Below the pieces are notes generated by a model. It worked only from the letters and a program-made list of their open reading frames with translations, ran no database searches and was not told the origin of the DNA. The position numbers and the translations under genes are program-made. Shown here piece by piece: positions 45,144-57,119 of a stretch of 64,000 nucleotides of DNA (positions are counted from its first letter, which is position 1; the number at the start of each line of letters is the position of its first letter). The DNA comes from Diphasiastrum complanatum (Eukaryota; Streptophyta; Lycopodiopsida; Lycopodiales; Lycopodiaceae), in the NCBI GenBank assembly GCA_029204225.1, contig CM055094.1, positions 13,038,813-13,102,812 of the forward strand. The letters are read 5' to 3'.

Positions 45144-46322
45144 TTAGATGGATTCAACTTCTTCATTCTCACTACTTTCAGCATCTAGGCCTCCAAGATT
45201 TGGTAGGATATCTTGAGTTTGCTCCTTAAGCATTTTCCAAATCTCATCATCATAGTAGCCATGCAAATCATCAAAAATGACATAATGTGATACAATGGTC
45301 TTCATGGATTGTGGATCACAACAATTGTAGCCTTTGACCCTATCATCATACCCAACAAAGATATGCTTTAAAGATTTATCATCCAACTTATTTGTTTCAT
45401 CAAGTACATGAACAAAGGCTTTGCATCCATGCCAAACACTTTCAACCCAAGCATTGTGGATTTAACACCTGTGAAAGCTTCATATAGTGTAACTTTAGCA
45501 TGGAACATGCACTCTCAACCATAGTCATGTTCTTTCTTTCCTCTACAACATTGCATTGTGGTGTATAGGATTGAGTGAACTACCTTTTGATTCCATTTTC
45601 ATCACCAAAAGCATTGAACTCACTTGAATCATACTCAACAATGCTATCTGACCATAAAATTTTCACTTTTCGTCCTGTTTGAGTCTCCACCAATGCTTTG
45701 AAAGATTTGAATCTATCAAAAGCTTACGACTTTTTGCATAGTGTGATCATCAATAAATGTCACGAGATAAACTGATCCTCCATTAGACATTGTCTTCATG
45801 GGACCACACAAGTCAGAATGGATGAGATCCAACTTATCCTATGCCCACCAAGTTTTTTGAATTTCTCCCTGTTTGGCTTGCCAAAAATACATCCTTCACA
45901 CAAATGATGTTCTTGATCACCAAAAGAAGAAAAACCAAGTACCATATTGAGGTTCTTCAACAATTTCAGATTGTTGAAGTTGAGATGATCCAAGTGTATG
46001 TGTCATAGATCAATAAGAGTATTCTGTGCAACTACTAAGTCAACATCCTTCATCAATAAGGTATTTAGTCTATATGAACCACACCCTTGGCCTCTTTGCA
46101 ACCATCAACTATGACTTTGAATTTATGATCCATATCTTTTACCAAGCACATGTCCTTGATAAATGCCACCTTTAAGTGTTGATCAGTCATAACTCCTACT
46201 AATAATAAATTCTTTTTTAGATTGGACATAGAAAACACATTTTGAATCGTTTGCATTTTACCATTGGCTAGCTTGATGGAAATGACTCCAATGACTTTGA
46301 TTTCACAATCTTTTACATTCAC
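45144..46322 (-). pseudogene. copia-5 integrase region
   Basis: QNVFSMSNLKKNLLLVGVMT leads to MDHLNFNNLKLLKNLNMVLG and HLCEGCIFGKPNREKFKKLG (zinc part). The core survives only as scraps (DLCGPMKT, ERKN-like text near 45540). The tail at 45144-45386 reads LKHIFVGYDDRVKGYNCCDP. It is non-functional. Confidence 0.85.
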
Positions 46323-46694
46323 CTATGCATCCTTATCGTCTCCTTCAATCATGGTTAACTGATGAAACCAATCTTGGTTGTCAATCATGTGGCTTGTAGC
46401 CCCTAAATCTATATACTGACAAGATTCATCATTGTATTGGGATAAAAATACAAAGATAACAGTACTTGAAATCTCATCATCTCCATACTCAAGAAGATTG
46501 CCTAAGTCCTTCAATTTTCCTTGTTTGATATTTGCTATCCATTTCCAACACTCCTCAGCCCAATGTCTAGGTGTGTGGTAATAGAAGCATTTACCCTTCA
46601 TTTTCTTTTTGCCTAAAGATTCCGCTTGATCACCAAGAGTGTTCTTGTTCCTCTTATTCTTCTTCTCATGCGTGCCTTTGTCTTTCACCATCAA
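46323..46694 (-). pseudogene. copia-5 zinc knuckle and protease
   Basis: KCFYYHTPRHWAEEC is the knuckle with its second Cys replaced by Tyr. SCQYIDLGATSHMIDNQDWF is the protease site with D-L-G where D-S-G is needed. Both key sites are therefore damaged although the frame is open for 123 residues. Confidence 0.85.
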
Positions 46695-46775
46695 GGTTTT
46701 GTCCTCATTGCGCTTGATTTGGCTCTTATAAACTTTCGTCGTTCCTATTCTTGCAGCATGATCTCATGAAATTCC

Positions 46776-47280
46776 TCAAATGTAGACAATCTCTCCCTTG
46801 CAGCAATGACACTGATGAAAGTTTGAAATTCTTTTCTTAATCCATTTAGGAAATTGAACAGTTTCCATGTCCCTTACTGCTTCTCGAATGGAATGGAGTT
46901 CATCCCATAGCGTCTTTATGTGTGTGAAGTAGCTCGTCATGTTCTCATTGCCCTCCATCCTCATATTACTCATTTTGCTTCTCAAAAGAAGAGCGTGAAA
47001 AAATCAAAGTGTCATACAATCTTAACACATCCCATGCCTACCTTGGGGTGGTAGCATTGCAAATTTGAGCGATCATGTGATCCTTCATAAAACAAAATAA
47101 AAATGGTGAGAGCCTTTACATCATCTTCAATCATGGGATAGGCTTTCTCACCTGTAATGACCTCTCAGAGTTCCTTTTCTATGAGAATATTCTTGAGCTT
47201 CAGCTTCCAAACACTGTAATTAGACACTCCATCGAGCTTACTTGCCTCTCCAAATATAGCTTCCCCCATATTAGACATAG
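46776..47280 (-). pseudogene. copia-5 gag
   Basis: The start reads MSNMGEAIFGEASKLDGVSN with YSVWKLKLKNILIEKEL; later RSKMSNMRMEGNENMTSYFT, HIKTLWDELHSIREAVRDME. There are several stops and shifts between. Confidence 0.82.
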
Positions 47281-47285
47281 CTCCA

Positions 47286-49089
47286 AAAAACTGCTTGTTT
47301 TGCTTAAAAGTCACTTTTTAATGCAAAATGATCTCGATGCCGCACTCCAGACCTTGTTTAAAAGGAGTCTAGCAACCTGCCTTAGATCTTACTAGCATCA
47401 AAATTTGGCTTTGAATGGCCCATTCGAGCTTCACAAACTGCTAAAGTTAGCATTTCCAACCGTTACTAGCTTCGAGCTACAGAATGGTGGAAATTCCATG
47501 TGGAATGGAGCAGAAGTTGTTGAATGCTCCTTAGGAGAAATTTAAGTTTAAAAAGTGGCTTTTTAGGAAGTGCCACCAAATCAACATAGAGAGAGGGAGA
47601 GAAGAAAATTTGCCAATAGTTTGTTACCTACTTTTCGATTTTAGTGTTGTTTGCCATCTATTAGTCAACTCGTGTTACAATGTAATGATTATGAAAAAGC
47701 TAGAATGTTTTTTTGGATTAAACATAAAAAGTGATTTGCAAAATAATTTTTGCAACAAGAATCGAGCAAGATGGATTTTTGTGTGATATTTCTTCTATAT
47801 TTTTGGTAAAATCACAAGACATCTCTATCTTTGATTGTTTATCACTTTCATTGTCCAGCTCTATATTCATATGTTCTTTGCTTTCACCTAATTTTCTAAG
47901 GAAAGAATTCTCATGTTAAACTTCCTATTGAATGAGCTCACGATACTATTAACAAATAAATCAAGAAATATTCATGCACTAATGAAAGAACAAAGATAAA
48001 AACGTTATAAGCACATTAATTTGTGGATGGAAAGACTAATTTATTCAATGGATCCATCATCCAAGTACCAAGTCATTAATCTAGAAGCCCACTTATTAAG
48101 TTTTGTGTTACTTGGATATTGTCAAAGGTTGTGACAATTTGGCTTGCATAATGCTATAAATATTTATGTTTTGAAGCATTTATTGTTGTAGATGATAGAA
48201 TATAGAACTTGAAATTTATTGTTCTTATGTCAACTTTTGGCTGCCTACTTACATAGCCTCAACATAGATGATAGTACTAGTTAGTTGTACTTGCTATGAA
48301 AATTTCATATCCAAAGATGATCCAATGTTAGATCTAGGCCAAAAAAGATTGCACTAAAGACAAATTGCTTCTATGTGGGACAAATTCATTTACTAGCTTG
48401 CTAACTTGATCAAAAACACTAACCAAATGGAAATAGAATAAAAAGACATTTAAAACATACTCACATTTGATGCTAAGCATCTAGTTACATTCTGTACAAT
48501 AGCAAGATCACATTTAATTCATCATGTATATGCACATATATCAAGCACACAACATAATCTCTACATATTTATAGAAGAATGCCAAAATGTGACGATAGTA
48601 TTTCTCCAAAGACTTCTAAAAACAAAAAATGGATGAAGGCTTCAACATAGGACCTGCTATTTATAGATGAGAGTAATGACTCTCTCTCCTCTATTTAGGG
48701 TCACATACCTTAAAATAGTCACCATATAGCCTAAACTAGCTATATTGGCCAAAATTGCCAATATACATAGAAAATGAACTATTTGTGTATCCAAATGACT
48801 CAAAGTACTTGAACCTTTTAAAAATAGTATCCTAATATGGTTTCGCAAGTGTGAAGAAACCATGTCAAGTTTATCTACAAATTTGGCCTCTAATATGTCC
48901 AAAATAGCCAAGTAGTATGCTGACAAATTTTCACACCTGTCACATGTAGGGCAACTTTTGAGAGACACGTCCGATAATGGTAACTTAAGCCATGCAAGGG
49001 TTGCCACATGAGTTTCATATTGTAATCTTTTCTTCTATAGGTCAAGACACATCATATTTTTTTTCTTTTAGCTTACTCGAACACCTTTG
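47286..49089. other. Gene-free spacer
   Basis: No supported gene. The open stretch at 48657-49007 (-) has no family resemblance. Confidence 0.5.
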
Positions 49090-49207
49090 TGTAGCTTATG
49101 GTGATGTTTCTTGGTTTCCAAGGGGAGGCTCAAACCTGAGACCAAAGGAACTTTGGATGTCAAGCTAACCAATTGAGCCAACCCCATTGATGTAGCTTAT
49201 GGTGATG
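49090..49207 (-). mobile_element. tRNA-derived short retroposon (SINE-like) with 17-bp target duplication
   Basis: TGTAGCTTATGGTGATG occurs at 49090-49106 and again at 49191-49207, flanking an 84-base insert. On the minus strand the insert carries GGGGTTGGCTCAATTGGTTA (tRNA 5' end with A box TGGCTCAATTGG) and, about 30 bases later, GGTTTGAGCC (B-box-like), and it ends in a short A-rich tail (CCAAGAAA). The spacing is that of a tRNA, but stems are imperfect, so it is a tRNA pseudogene retroposon or very short SINE rather than a working tRNA. Confidence 0.7.
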
Positions 49208-51356
49208 GAATGAGTACAAGTGTAAACATTCCTTAAACCTGTCTATTTTGAAGATTTTTACGCGAGATCTTTACGCCTAGGAAGGCCTGCCTATGGGGGG
49301 ACCTCCCCTATATTTAAATATTGTGCATCAAGTTTTTATATCCTTGCATAATATTAATTGATTAATTAACTAATTAATCAATCATCCTTGCTTAAAATAA
49401 CCTAATTGTTTATTTATTTATTCAAATAAAAACCCCATAAAGGCCACATCAAAAATCAGTTAAACTTGACTCCCTGGGGTCTGCTGGCCGTCGGATCAAT
49501 CTGCATCTACGGCCAAGATTGAGCATTGAATTTATGAATGCATTTACGTAAAAGAGTCAGAAGGTACTACTTGCTGCAGTCCAGACGTACGGGTGTACGG
49601 TCACCGACTCCTGGGACAGAGCGGGAATGAATGATGAGATTGAAATTGGACGGACGATGATGGGCCACGCGGCGACGTTTGATGGGCAGCACTTTATGAG
49701 GCTTTTTTTTAATAATTATTAATAAATATTTTTATGTACAGTTCAACATCAAGACAGTTCATCATTACTGGACTTCTGACGGGCAGCTGGACTGACTGAC
49801 ACCCGTCAACGGTCAGTCAGGTGCTCTCAGTAAGGAGTAATAAAGGAAGATAAAAAATTGTCACACATTTTTGGAACATTTGGAGTGGACCTCCAATAAC
49901 AAGCATTTCTTTTCTAAAGACTGACAAATTTTGAATTCTTGGAGTCTGGACTCATGAGTAGAGAGCCTTGATTCCAATCAAGGACACTAGAGTGGGGCCG
50001 ATGAGTTGCATAAGAGGGAAATTCATGTCGTCCCAATAGATAGCCTACTCACATGAGGTTTTTTGAGCCAATTCCTATATGCTTAGACAAGGACTAGGGA
50101 GTCGGTGCCTCAACCACCCGACTCATGGATGTGCAACCATGGTTAGGAACTAGAGTGCCAAGAACTGGCTCACAAATTTGTTTCATATGGGCAAAAGCCA
50201 TTTTCAGACACTAGTTCTTGGCTACACAGCCAGGATCTAGTTGCTTCATGTGGCCAATCTCAGAGTTAGCCCCTGTTGCGAAGGAAGAGTGCTCCTCGGG
50301 CACTTGTTCCCAAAGAACCAAGAATGTGGTTGGTGTCAACTGTAGAGGGCCCTCTAAATCACCCCATATATGAAGGCAATAAAAGATTTGGATGAATCTT
50401 TGTCGCATGGGACATCCAATCTTAGGAGGAAGACATCTCGAGGGCAGATAGTAAAGAGAAGGTTTAGAACTAGCTTTTGAGGCATGGGGATGCTTTAATG
50501 CAAGCTCTAACCCTGCTTGTTTCTCTAATGACACACTTGGAGCCTCATCGCTTGTTGGCATAGATCAGATTACACCTAACTTAGTGTACTTTTCGTGTCG
50601 TGTCCAAACATTTTTGGCTCTCAGAGATCCTCATCGTATCGATTTTTGAGAAATTATGCCAGTTCCATTGCTATACTATGCCAATTTTCCCGAGCACTGC
50701 CTTAAAACTAATCATGCATCATGAACACACACTAATTTCATATTTAAACTTCGCATCCAAGACAATTCTCTAATTAAAGTGGAGAAACAATTTTTTTTAG
50801 AAGTAATCATGCATCATGAACACCAATTAGATTCATATTTAAACTCCCAGCCTAGGACATTTCGATAGTTAAAGTGGAGAAAGAATTTCTTCTATAGTAT
50901 GCTATGTTGTAACTCCTCCAAAAAACCTATAAAAAGCTTGTTGAAAAATTATATAAACATTAAAAAAGTATTGAAGTGACAATTTGCCATGAACATCATA
51001 GGAGATGACAAACTAGAGTAATGATAGTAGATAATTGAAACTTTGAGAAAAAAATGCATCAATTAGACTATGGCCTACATAATCTTTCAACCATCAATGC
51101 TGAATACACTAACACAAATAAAATATGCCAAAGCAAGCTTCATCACATTCACGCACACAACATAATCTACATACACCAATAAAAAATCACAACAAATATT
51201 TGGACACCTACTCAAATTCTTGCCACATCAAGACAAGAGGAAGCAATAATCACAAGGTATGGCTCACTCAAAGCATTTGTAAGTAATCCTCTTGAATTTC
51301 TTTCGACTATGTGTTACTAAGGTGTTTACTCTTGTTTATTTCTCTCAATAGATTGC
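49208..51356. other. Gene-free spacer
   Basis: No gene was recognised. It contains an inverted repeat CTGACTGAC ... GTCAGTCAG near 49792-49820 and a near duplication (ATCATGCATCATGAACAC) at about 50712 and 50806 with similar following text. Confidence 0.5.
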
Positions 51357-52165
51357 ATTTTATGGAATGTTATGGGGCTCAACTATCCTATTCATCGCCA
51401 ACTCTTTAACCTCTTTACTTATTCACTTCCTAGCACCAACTTAGTGGTTTGCATACAAGAAACTAAGCTTAGTGGTCTCCTCCTCTAGGTCCTCATCAAG
51501 TTTCCTACCCGTAACTACCACTACATATGTGTGCCTACTCAAGATACAAAAGATGGTCTTCTTACACTTGTTAGTAGAGACTTAAAGATTGCAGTCATTG
51601 ACCTCGGATTTTGTTTTAGTTCAAATAAAATATGTAAACCAGACTTCGGATTCTGTTTTAGTTCAAATAAAATATGTAAAATAGGCTTCAGATTCTGTTT
51701 TAGTTCATATAATATATGTAAACTAGGCATTTTTTTTTTTAAGCCCATAATGTTTATGCACCTTATGCTAGTTGTCTTTGCACGGACTTTTGAAAATACA
51801 TTAAACTGATCCTCCTCATTCCCTATATTTTAATGCCATGGATTTTGATATCCATTTGAAAGCCAATGATGAGCTTGGCAATATTTCTTTCACAATGTTG
51901 TGCTTGGGACTCTCTTACGACTAAACTGAATTTTGTCAATTGCTCTTAACTCACCAATTATCCTTTCTACCACATCTGGACAAATGATTGGCTTGACCTC
52001 CATAGTAGATATACTAGACTACATAGAATTAAACTTTCCCACCTTGATAATTGATTTACCGTCACCTCCTAATATACCTTGGCCTCATGTACCTTGTCGG
52101 ACCACAAATTTATTTGGCTCAAAGGCCACTTTTTTAGTAAAATTTCCATTTATCAATAGGTCAAA
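51357..52165 (+). mobile_element. LINE ORF2 endonuclease (APE-type) fragment
   Basis: ILWNVMGLNYPIHRQLFNLF and VVCIQETKLSG match the start of a LINE endonuclease, including the catalytic Glu in QETK. Later frames give GLLTLVSRDLKI, LDYIELN (the DYI.. motif) and SDHKFIWLKGHFF (the SDH motif with catalytic Asp and His) near 52098-52140. RT is absent. A 42-bp triplication sits inside. Several stops and shifts make it dead. Confidence 0.7.
51602..51731. repeat. 42-bp tandem repeat, three units
   Basis: CGGATTYTGTTTTAGTTCA plus AATAAAATATGTAAA starts at about 51604, 51646 and 51688. The unit length keeps the reading frame (14 residues, like GFCFSSNKICK). It lies within the LINE endonuclease fragment. 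Confidence 0.85.
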
Positions 52166-52750
52166 ACTAAAATCTAAATGAGAAACCATTCTATTATTTG
52201 GCAGCTTGTACAATAACATATCGTGCAGATTCTGACATGGGCATCCGACGTATTTTCAAAATTTTCATAATTCGTCGCAATCTGACACGTCGGAATACGA
52301 CGACCAAATAAAAACTCCAAAAATTAGAGTCCGGCGATCGGGAAATATGGGCGGCAACCAATTTTTGAAAGGCACGTCGAAATTCGACATGTTGGATTCC
52401 GACATTCAAACGTAGATATGACCTGGCATGTGTTTTCAAAAACAAAAATACCTGTAATCTGACGTGGACGTCGAAATCCGATAGCCTGTCCACGGCATCT
52501 GGGACCTGTCGTCCGGGCCTGAATGGGCACGGATGTCGGAATCCGACGCATTTTGAAGTCATCGGATTCCGACGTCTGTTTGGTTTCTCGTATTCGCGCG
52601 ATCCAGCGCCTTCTCTCTCACTCTATTTTTTTGCAGGTTGGAGCGTCTTTGGAGCGATTGAGGATGACTGAGGGCGATTGAAGATCAGTGTTTGAGGTTG
52701 GTGCTTAATTTCTGTTTGTTTTGCTTTTTGTTTGTTTGTTTGTTTTGAGA
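52166..52750. repeat. Array of short palindromes of GTCGGAATCCGAC type
   Basis: GTCGGAATACGAC (52289-52301), GTCGAAATTCGAC (52376-52388), GGATTCCGAC (about 52393), GTCGAAATCCGAT (about 52469), GTCGGAATCCGAC (52535-52547) and ATCGGATTCCGAC (52561-52573) lie within 300 bases, with ATCCGACG near 52245. No gene was recognised; (TTTG)n-like text follows at 52715-52745. Confidence 0.65.
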
Positions 52751-53869
52751 AGAGATAGTGTTAGCCGATTCTCTAGTGCCGAGCCAAGCTGGAAACACAA
52801 GTTATCTCTCACCCATGACCGAGGAAGGAAGAGAGCAGAAGAAGCTGAGAGCCGAGCATGAGAGCCGAGAAAATACTAGCTAGGAAGACAGTGAGTAACT
52901 AATTGAGCCTACATGGTGTATCCCAAAGAAGGAATGACCATGTAGGAGCTAGTAATGTTTCCTAGGCATTGTAAATAAAGGTAGAACCCCCTTAAATTCG
53001 TTAGAGTGAGCCACCTTTTGATGGTGACCTTTAGTGGAAGGGCAAATTCCACATGTAATTCTAATTTAGTGGAATTGCCACATGGGCTCCACATGGGCAG
53101 CCTTCTTGCTTATTTAAGGGCCCCCCTCTCTTGTGAGAGAGCTTTTGATTGTATTGTCAAGTTCTCTTGAGCAAATAAAGAGGAACCTCCATGAATTCTT
53201 GATGATATCTTAGCTCCTTGTTCATGGCAATGATCTTGAGTGATATTTCTATGAGCATGCTTGATTCCTTTGCATGTGGATTAAATAGGTTCTTGTTTCT
53301 TGTTTCTTGTTTAGTTGTGGAATAGCATTCAATTCTTGCTTGTGGAATCTTGTAGTAATCAGCATTCAAGTAAACTAGATAGGCTGGTTTGTGGCATAGA
53401 TCTTGCATACTCCCTTACAGCCAGTTCTTGATTGTTCTTGAGTAATCTAAGCATCAAGTGATGAGTGTTTCTTGATTCTTAGATTGTTAAAATGTTGCTA
53501 GGAGTCTTGTTTTTTGTATCTTGTTTCTTGTTTCTTGAATCTTGTTTTCAGTAGCTAATCTAGTTCTTGATTGTTTTCTGATTTAGTAGTTAGTAGTAGG
53601 ATCGCTCTCTGCGCTGAACGTTGATCTTCTTGAGTTGTAGATGGTTACATGGCTGGCTTCTTACATGTAGCTGATGGTCGGATTTGAGTTACCCACTGAC
53701 AGGCTGGGAATACATAATGAAACCTGAGTAACGCTTCTGCTCTGTAACAGTTCTAATAAGAAGAAGAACCACAAAGAACCGTAACAACAGAAGTAAGTAA
53801 TCCAAGAAAAGAAAAGAGATAAAAGACAAAAGAGAAACGTGTTCAGAGATTCAGTGAATCTGTGAACAT
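52751..53869 (+). mobile_element. Probable 5' LTR of gypsy-3
   Basis: It ends GTGAACA directly before the primer site. It contains TTATTTAAGGGCCCCC (near 53112), a plausible TATA region, then a leader rich in TTGTTTCTTG phrases. The left border is not fixed; TGTTAGCCG at about 52759 is one candidate. No second copy was found to the right of gypsy-3. Confidence 0.5.
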
Positions 53870-53883
53870 TTGGCGCCATTCCA
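53870..53883 (+). promoter_or_regulatory. Primer-binding site of gypsy-3
   Basis: TTTGGCGCCATTCC; TGGCGCC with a short following match is the usual start of the primer site in many plant gypsy elements. Confidence 0.75.
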
Positions 53884-53989
53884 CAGCTACACACACGCTC
53901 AACCAAGCCATATCTCAATCTCCTGTGTTGCGACACAATCGCCCTGAGAGCCCCTATATGTTCATTTTGAGCTCATCACTTCGGTCTTG

Positions 53990-54835
53990 ACCGAAGTCCT
54001 GCTCGTTTCTCAACCGGAGTCTCACGATCCTCACCAAGCCGAGCTCCACGACTCAAGTCTGGACCGGACCACTACCTCATACCTCTCAACCGAACCAGAA
54101 CTTCACAATCCTAACATGTCCTGAGTTACACCTCAACCGCCGCTCATCGTTCAAATCTCGACCGGGGTAATAACTCCAAATTTTGAACGAACATCTCTTT
54201 GACATCTCGACCGAAGGAAACCTTCACATCTCAACTGGACCCTTCAGTCCTAATCTCAACCGGAGTGTTCAGCCAAAACTCGACCGGAGCACTCTTATCA
54301 CATCTCAACCGAAGTATTTCGCTCACATCTCAACCGGAGTGCTCAGTCAAAACTCAACCGGAGCACTCCCATCACATCTCAACCGGAGCACTCCTATCAC
54401 ATCTCAACCGGAGCACTCCTATCACATCTCAACCGGAGCATTTCGCTCACATCTCAACTGGAGTGTTCAGTCAAAACTCGACCGGAGCACTCCCACCACA
54501 TTTCAACCAGAGCACTCCACTCAGTTCTCAACCGGAGCATTTCGCTCACATCTCAACCGGAGTGTTCAGTCAAATCTCGACCGGAGCATTCTACTCAGAT
54601 CTCAACCGGAGCACTCTACTCAGATCTCAACCAGAGCACTTGCTCGCATCTCAACCGACGTGTTCCATCAGATCTCAACTGGAGAACTCTGCTCAGATCT
54701 CAACCGGAGCACTTGCTCGCATCTCAACCGACGTGTTCCATCATATCTCAACCGGAGCACTGCTATCGAATCTCAGCCGAAGCCGTACCCTCATCAAATT
54801 TCAACCGGAGCCGGAACCTTACTCAAATTCCGACC
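53990..54835. repeat. 25-bp minisatellite in gypsy-3 leader
   Basis: The unit begins ATCTCAACCGGAGCACTC and repeats every 25 bases from about 54204 to 54830 (for example 54376, 54401, 54426, 54451), about 25 units; looser forms start near 53990. Because 25 is not divisible by three and the unit lacks stops, frames stay open over 600 bases and give artificial proteins with a 25-residue period. The same unit recurs at 61759-61892. Confidence 0.92.
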
Positions 54836-55448
54836 GATGACCATTCGTCCTTGACCGCCACAGACCGCAGTAGACCACAATATTATGGACTACGAATCCT
54901 TCATCACCATCGACTACCCACAAACGACCATTCGTCCCCACCATCACAAACTGCCACAACTGCCACCTTATGACCTCCTACGAATACACACCATCGTCAC
55001 AGACCGCCACATCCGCAATATTACGGCCTACGACTCCGTCATCACCTCCAGCCTGCAAACGACCTTCATCGACTGCTAGCCCGCAAACGACCTTCATCAA
55101 CTGCCAACCCGTAAGAGACCGCGAACTACACGCCACAACCGTAACAGCCCGCAATTGATCGCCACATCCGTAATCCCAAGGCCTACCACGAATACCTCCA
55201 CCGTCCCTCATCGCAATATTACGGCCTATGACTCCGTCGTCACCTCCAACCATAAACGGCTCCTACGACCTTCAACGACTACCATCACCCGCACACAACC
55301 GTCATAGCCCGCAATAGACCGCAAACAGACCACAATAGACCTCAATCAACAACCACAGACTACAACCACTGCATTCCGACAACAGTATCCATCGTAACCA
55401 GAGTGCACAGGCTTATTTCCACAATCCTACGATACTCTATAAATTGTC
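54836..55448. repeat. Second part of gypsy-3 leader, semi-repetitive
   Basis: C/A-rich text with recurring phrases (CGACCTTCA, GACCGCCACA, CCCGCAA). GCAATATTACGGCCTAYGAC and the following 20 or so bases occur at about 55014 and 55213. No gene. Confidence 0.6.
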
Positions 55449-57060
55449 ATGGATCACCCTTACGATCCGAATACTACAGAGGACTATCCACCAAAGATGG
55501 TCTCCCCATCCACCGAACAAGCTCGATTTAACAGGTATTCCTGGATGAAATACCAAGTCCAAGAGCCATCCACAAACCCATTCGACAGATGGGAATCTAT
55601 GCGTTATGAAGCTACATACGAACGACCACAATTTCATGCTGCCGAATCCTAACATGCATGAGCTCACTTAAACGGAGCTTTTGCAAATAATGTTCCACGT
55701 ACTAAAAAAAGGATCCCAAAGCTAGACTTACCTAAGTACGATGGTAACACTGATCCTCAAAGATTTCTCCAAGTCTTTGAGAACGCTTGTGACATCTACA
55801 GCGAGACATCACCAGAGGCCATGGTACAGCTCTTCTCGATGACCATGATCGATCGCGCACGAGAGTGGTTTTTTAACCTTGATCGTGAAGATAAACGTGA
55901 CTGGTTACTCTTGAAAGAGGCCTTTATCAAACGCTTCAAGCCTTTTCGCTTGATAGAAAGTCCTTTTGTCAAACTAAGTAATATCAAAATGACAAAAGAC
56001 GAAAAAGTATGTGACTACATCGAACGATTTAAACAATTAAAAAGTCAGGTACAAGAGCAACCTACTGAGTCCATGATCATCATTTGGTTCCTCATTGGAC
56101 TCCCACGATGGATACGACGTGAACTTCATTCCAATGATGAATATACATCATTGAAACAAGCCATGTCCGATGCCATTTGGGAAAGACGAGGGCTCGGATG
56201 TGGACGAACCACGTGAACGAAGAGCACATCATGCTGTCCAAGAAGCTCGACCAAACGGTGACACACGAGAACAATTATGGAAGACACAGATGGAGTTGCT
56301 TAACCAGCAACACCAACAACAGATGGAGAAACTCACAAAAGAGTTCCAAAACACTCTTAAGTCTATCCAAAGTTCGATACCAGGTCAGTTACCCACTGGC
56401 CAAATCTAACACAAACGAGAGAACACGTGGTGCCCTCACTGCAGAGGTACACACACTGGCAATGAGTGCCCTTCATACCAACTGGTCCCAGACACCTCCT
56501 TGATCAAATGTGAAATCTGCGACTTTATGGGACATACCTCCCTTTATTGCTATTATAACCCAAGGAATCAGCCTCAGAACCAGTCAGGAGGACATTATCA
56601 ACCTCCTCGACAACCATTTATTTCACAACAACAACACACGACATATCCACCACAAAACAACCAGGTCCATATATAGGAGTTCCCCAGATAACCTAGACAT
56701 GAACCTCAACCACAGCTGGAACTCTTAGGACCAACACCACGAGGACAACATGATCTAGGAGCACAAAAACATAGACATCCACGAGAGTCTGCCCACACAC
56801 ACCTGGTAGAAAACTCCTACGATGGCGAAACAGGACATTTCATGGCTGATTGTAAAGTTAAAAACCAATACCATGCAAAATGTCTCGACCGTGTTCGCAA
56901 ACACAGCTTCAAAGACTGTCCTAAACAATCTAACAGGATCTTTCCAGCACGTCATATCACATCCGAAACTGTTAGAGTTCTTACTAGAGCATAATGCCAA
57001 CAACACGAACAACAGCAAAATCATGGAAAATCAGCTGACCCACATGGAAGCCATTTGACG
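55449..57060 (+). pseudogene. gypsy-3 gag with zinc knuckles
   Basis: ATG 55449 opens MDHPYDPNTTEDYPPKMVSP. Two stops (55650 region) precede KRIPKLDLPKYDGNTDPQRF, MVQLFSMTMIDRAREWFFNL, FKRFKPFRLIESPFVKLSN-type text and MIIIWFLIGLPRWIRRELHS, a retrotrans_gag domain. After a shift at about 56200 come CPHCRGTHTGNEC, CEICDFMGHTSLYC and GHFMADCKVKNQYHAKCLDR. Confidence 0.9.
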
Positions 57061-57119
57061 ATCTCCGCATTACCAAAAGATTACCCAGACCCAAAAGTGG
57101 AACAAAGGCAATACAACGA

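Larger units (their letters stand above)
44698..47285 (-). mobile_element. copia-5: decayed Ty1/copia element
   Basis: Leftwards: gag start near 47280 (GEASKLDGVSNYSVWKLKLK on the minus strand), gag middle 46776-46985, knuckle and protease 46323-46694, pre-integrase 45796-46322, integrase scraps 45400-45790, integrase tail 45144-45386, and the RT start at 44698-44970 (EWKECLNRE). It is related to copia-4 but much more diverged. RT palm, RNase H and LTRs are missing. Confidence 0.88.

Noticed and set aside
48657-49007. 116-residue minus-strand open frame
   Set aside because: No recognised motif and no neighbours that would support a gene.
49107-49190. Functional tRNA gene
   Set aside because: A and B boxes are present, but the T and acceptor stems pair poorly and the flanking duplication shows a retroposed copy.
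50211-50561. 116-residue minus-strand open frame
   Set aside because: No recognised motif; the length is not unusual for chance in this region.
53990-54835. CRISPR-like appearance of regular repeats
   Set aside because: There are no unique spacers; units follow each other directly in a plant retroelement.
54183-54854. Long open frames of 213 and 223 residues in two phases with a 25-residue repeat
   Set aside because: They follow from a 25-bp unit without stops; both phases give the same kind of repeat, and the array is in a gypsy leader. Not a gene.
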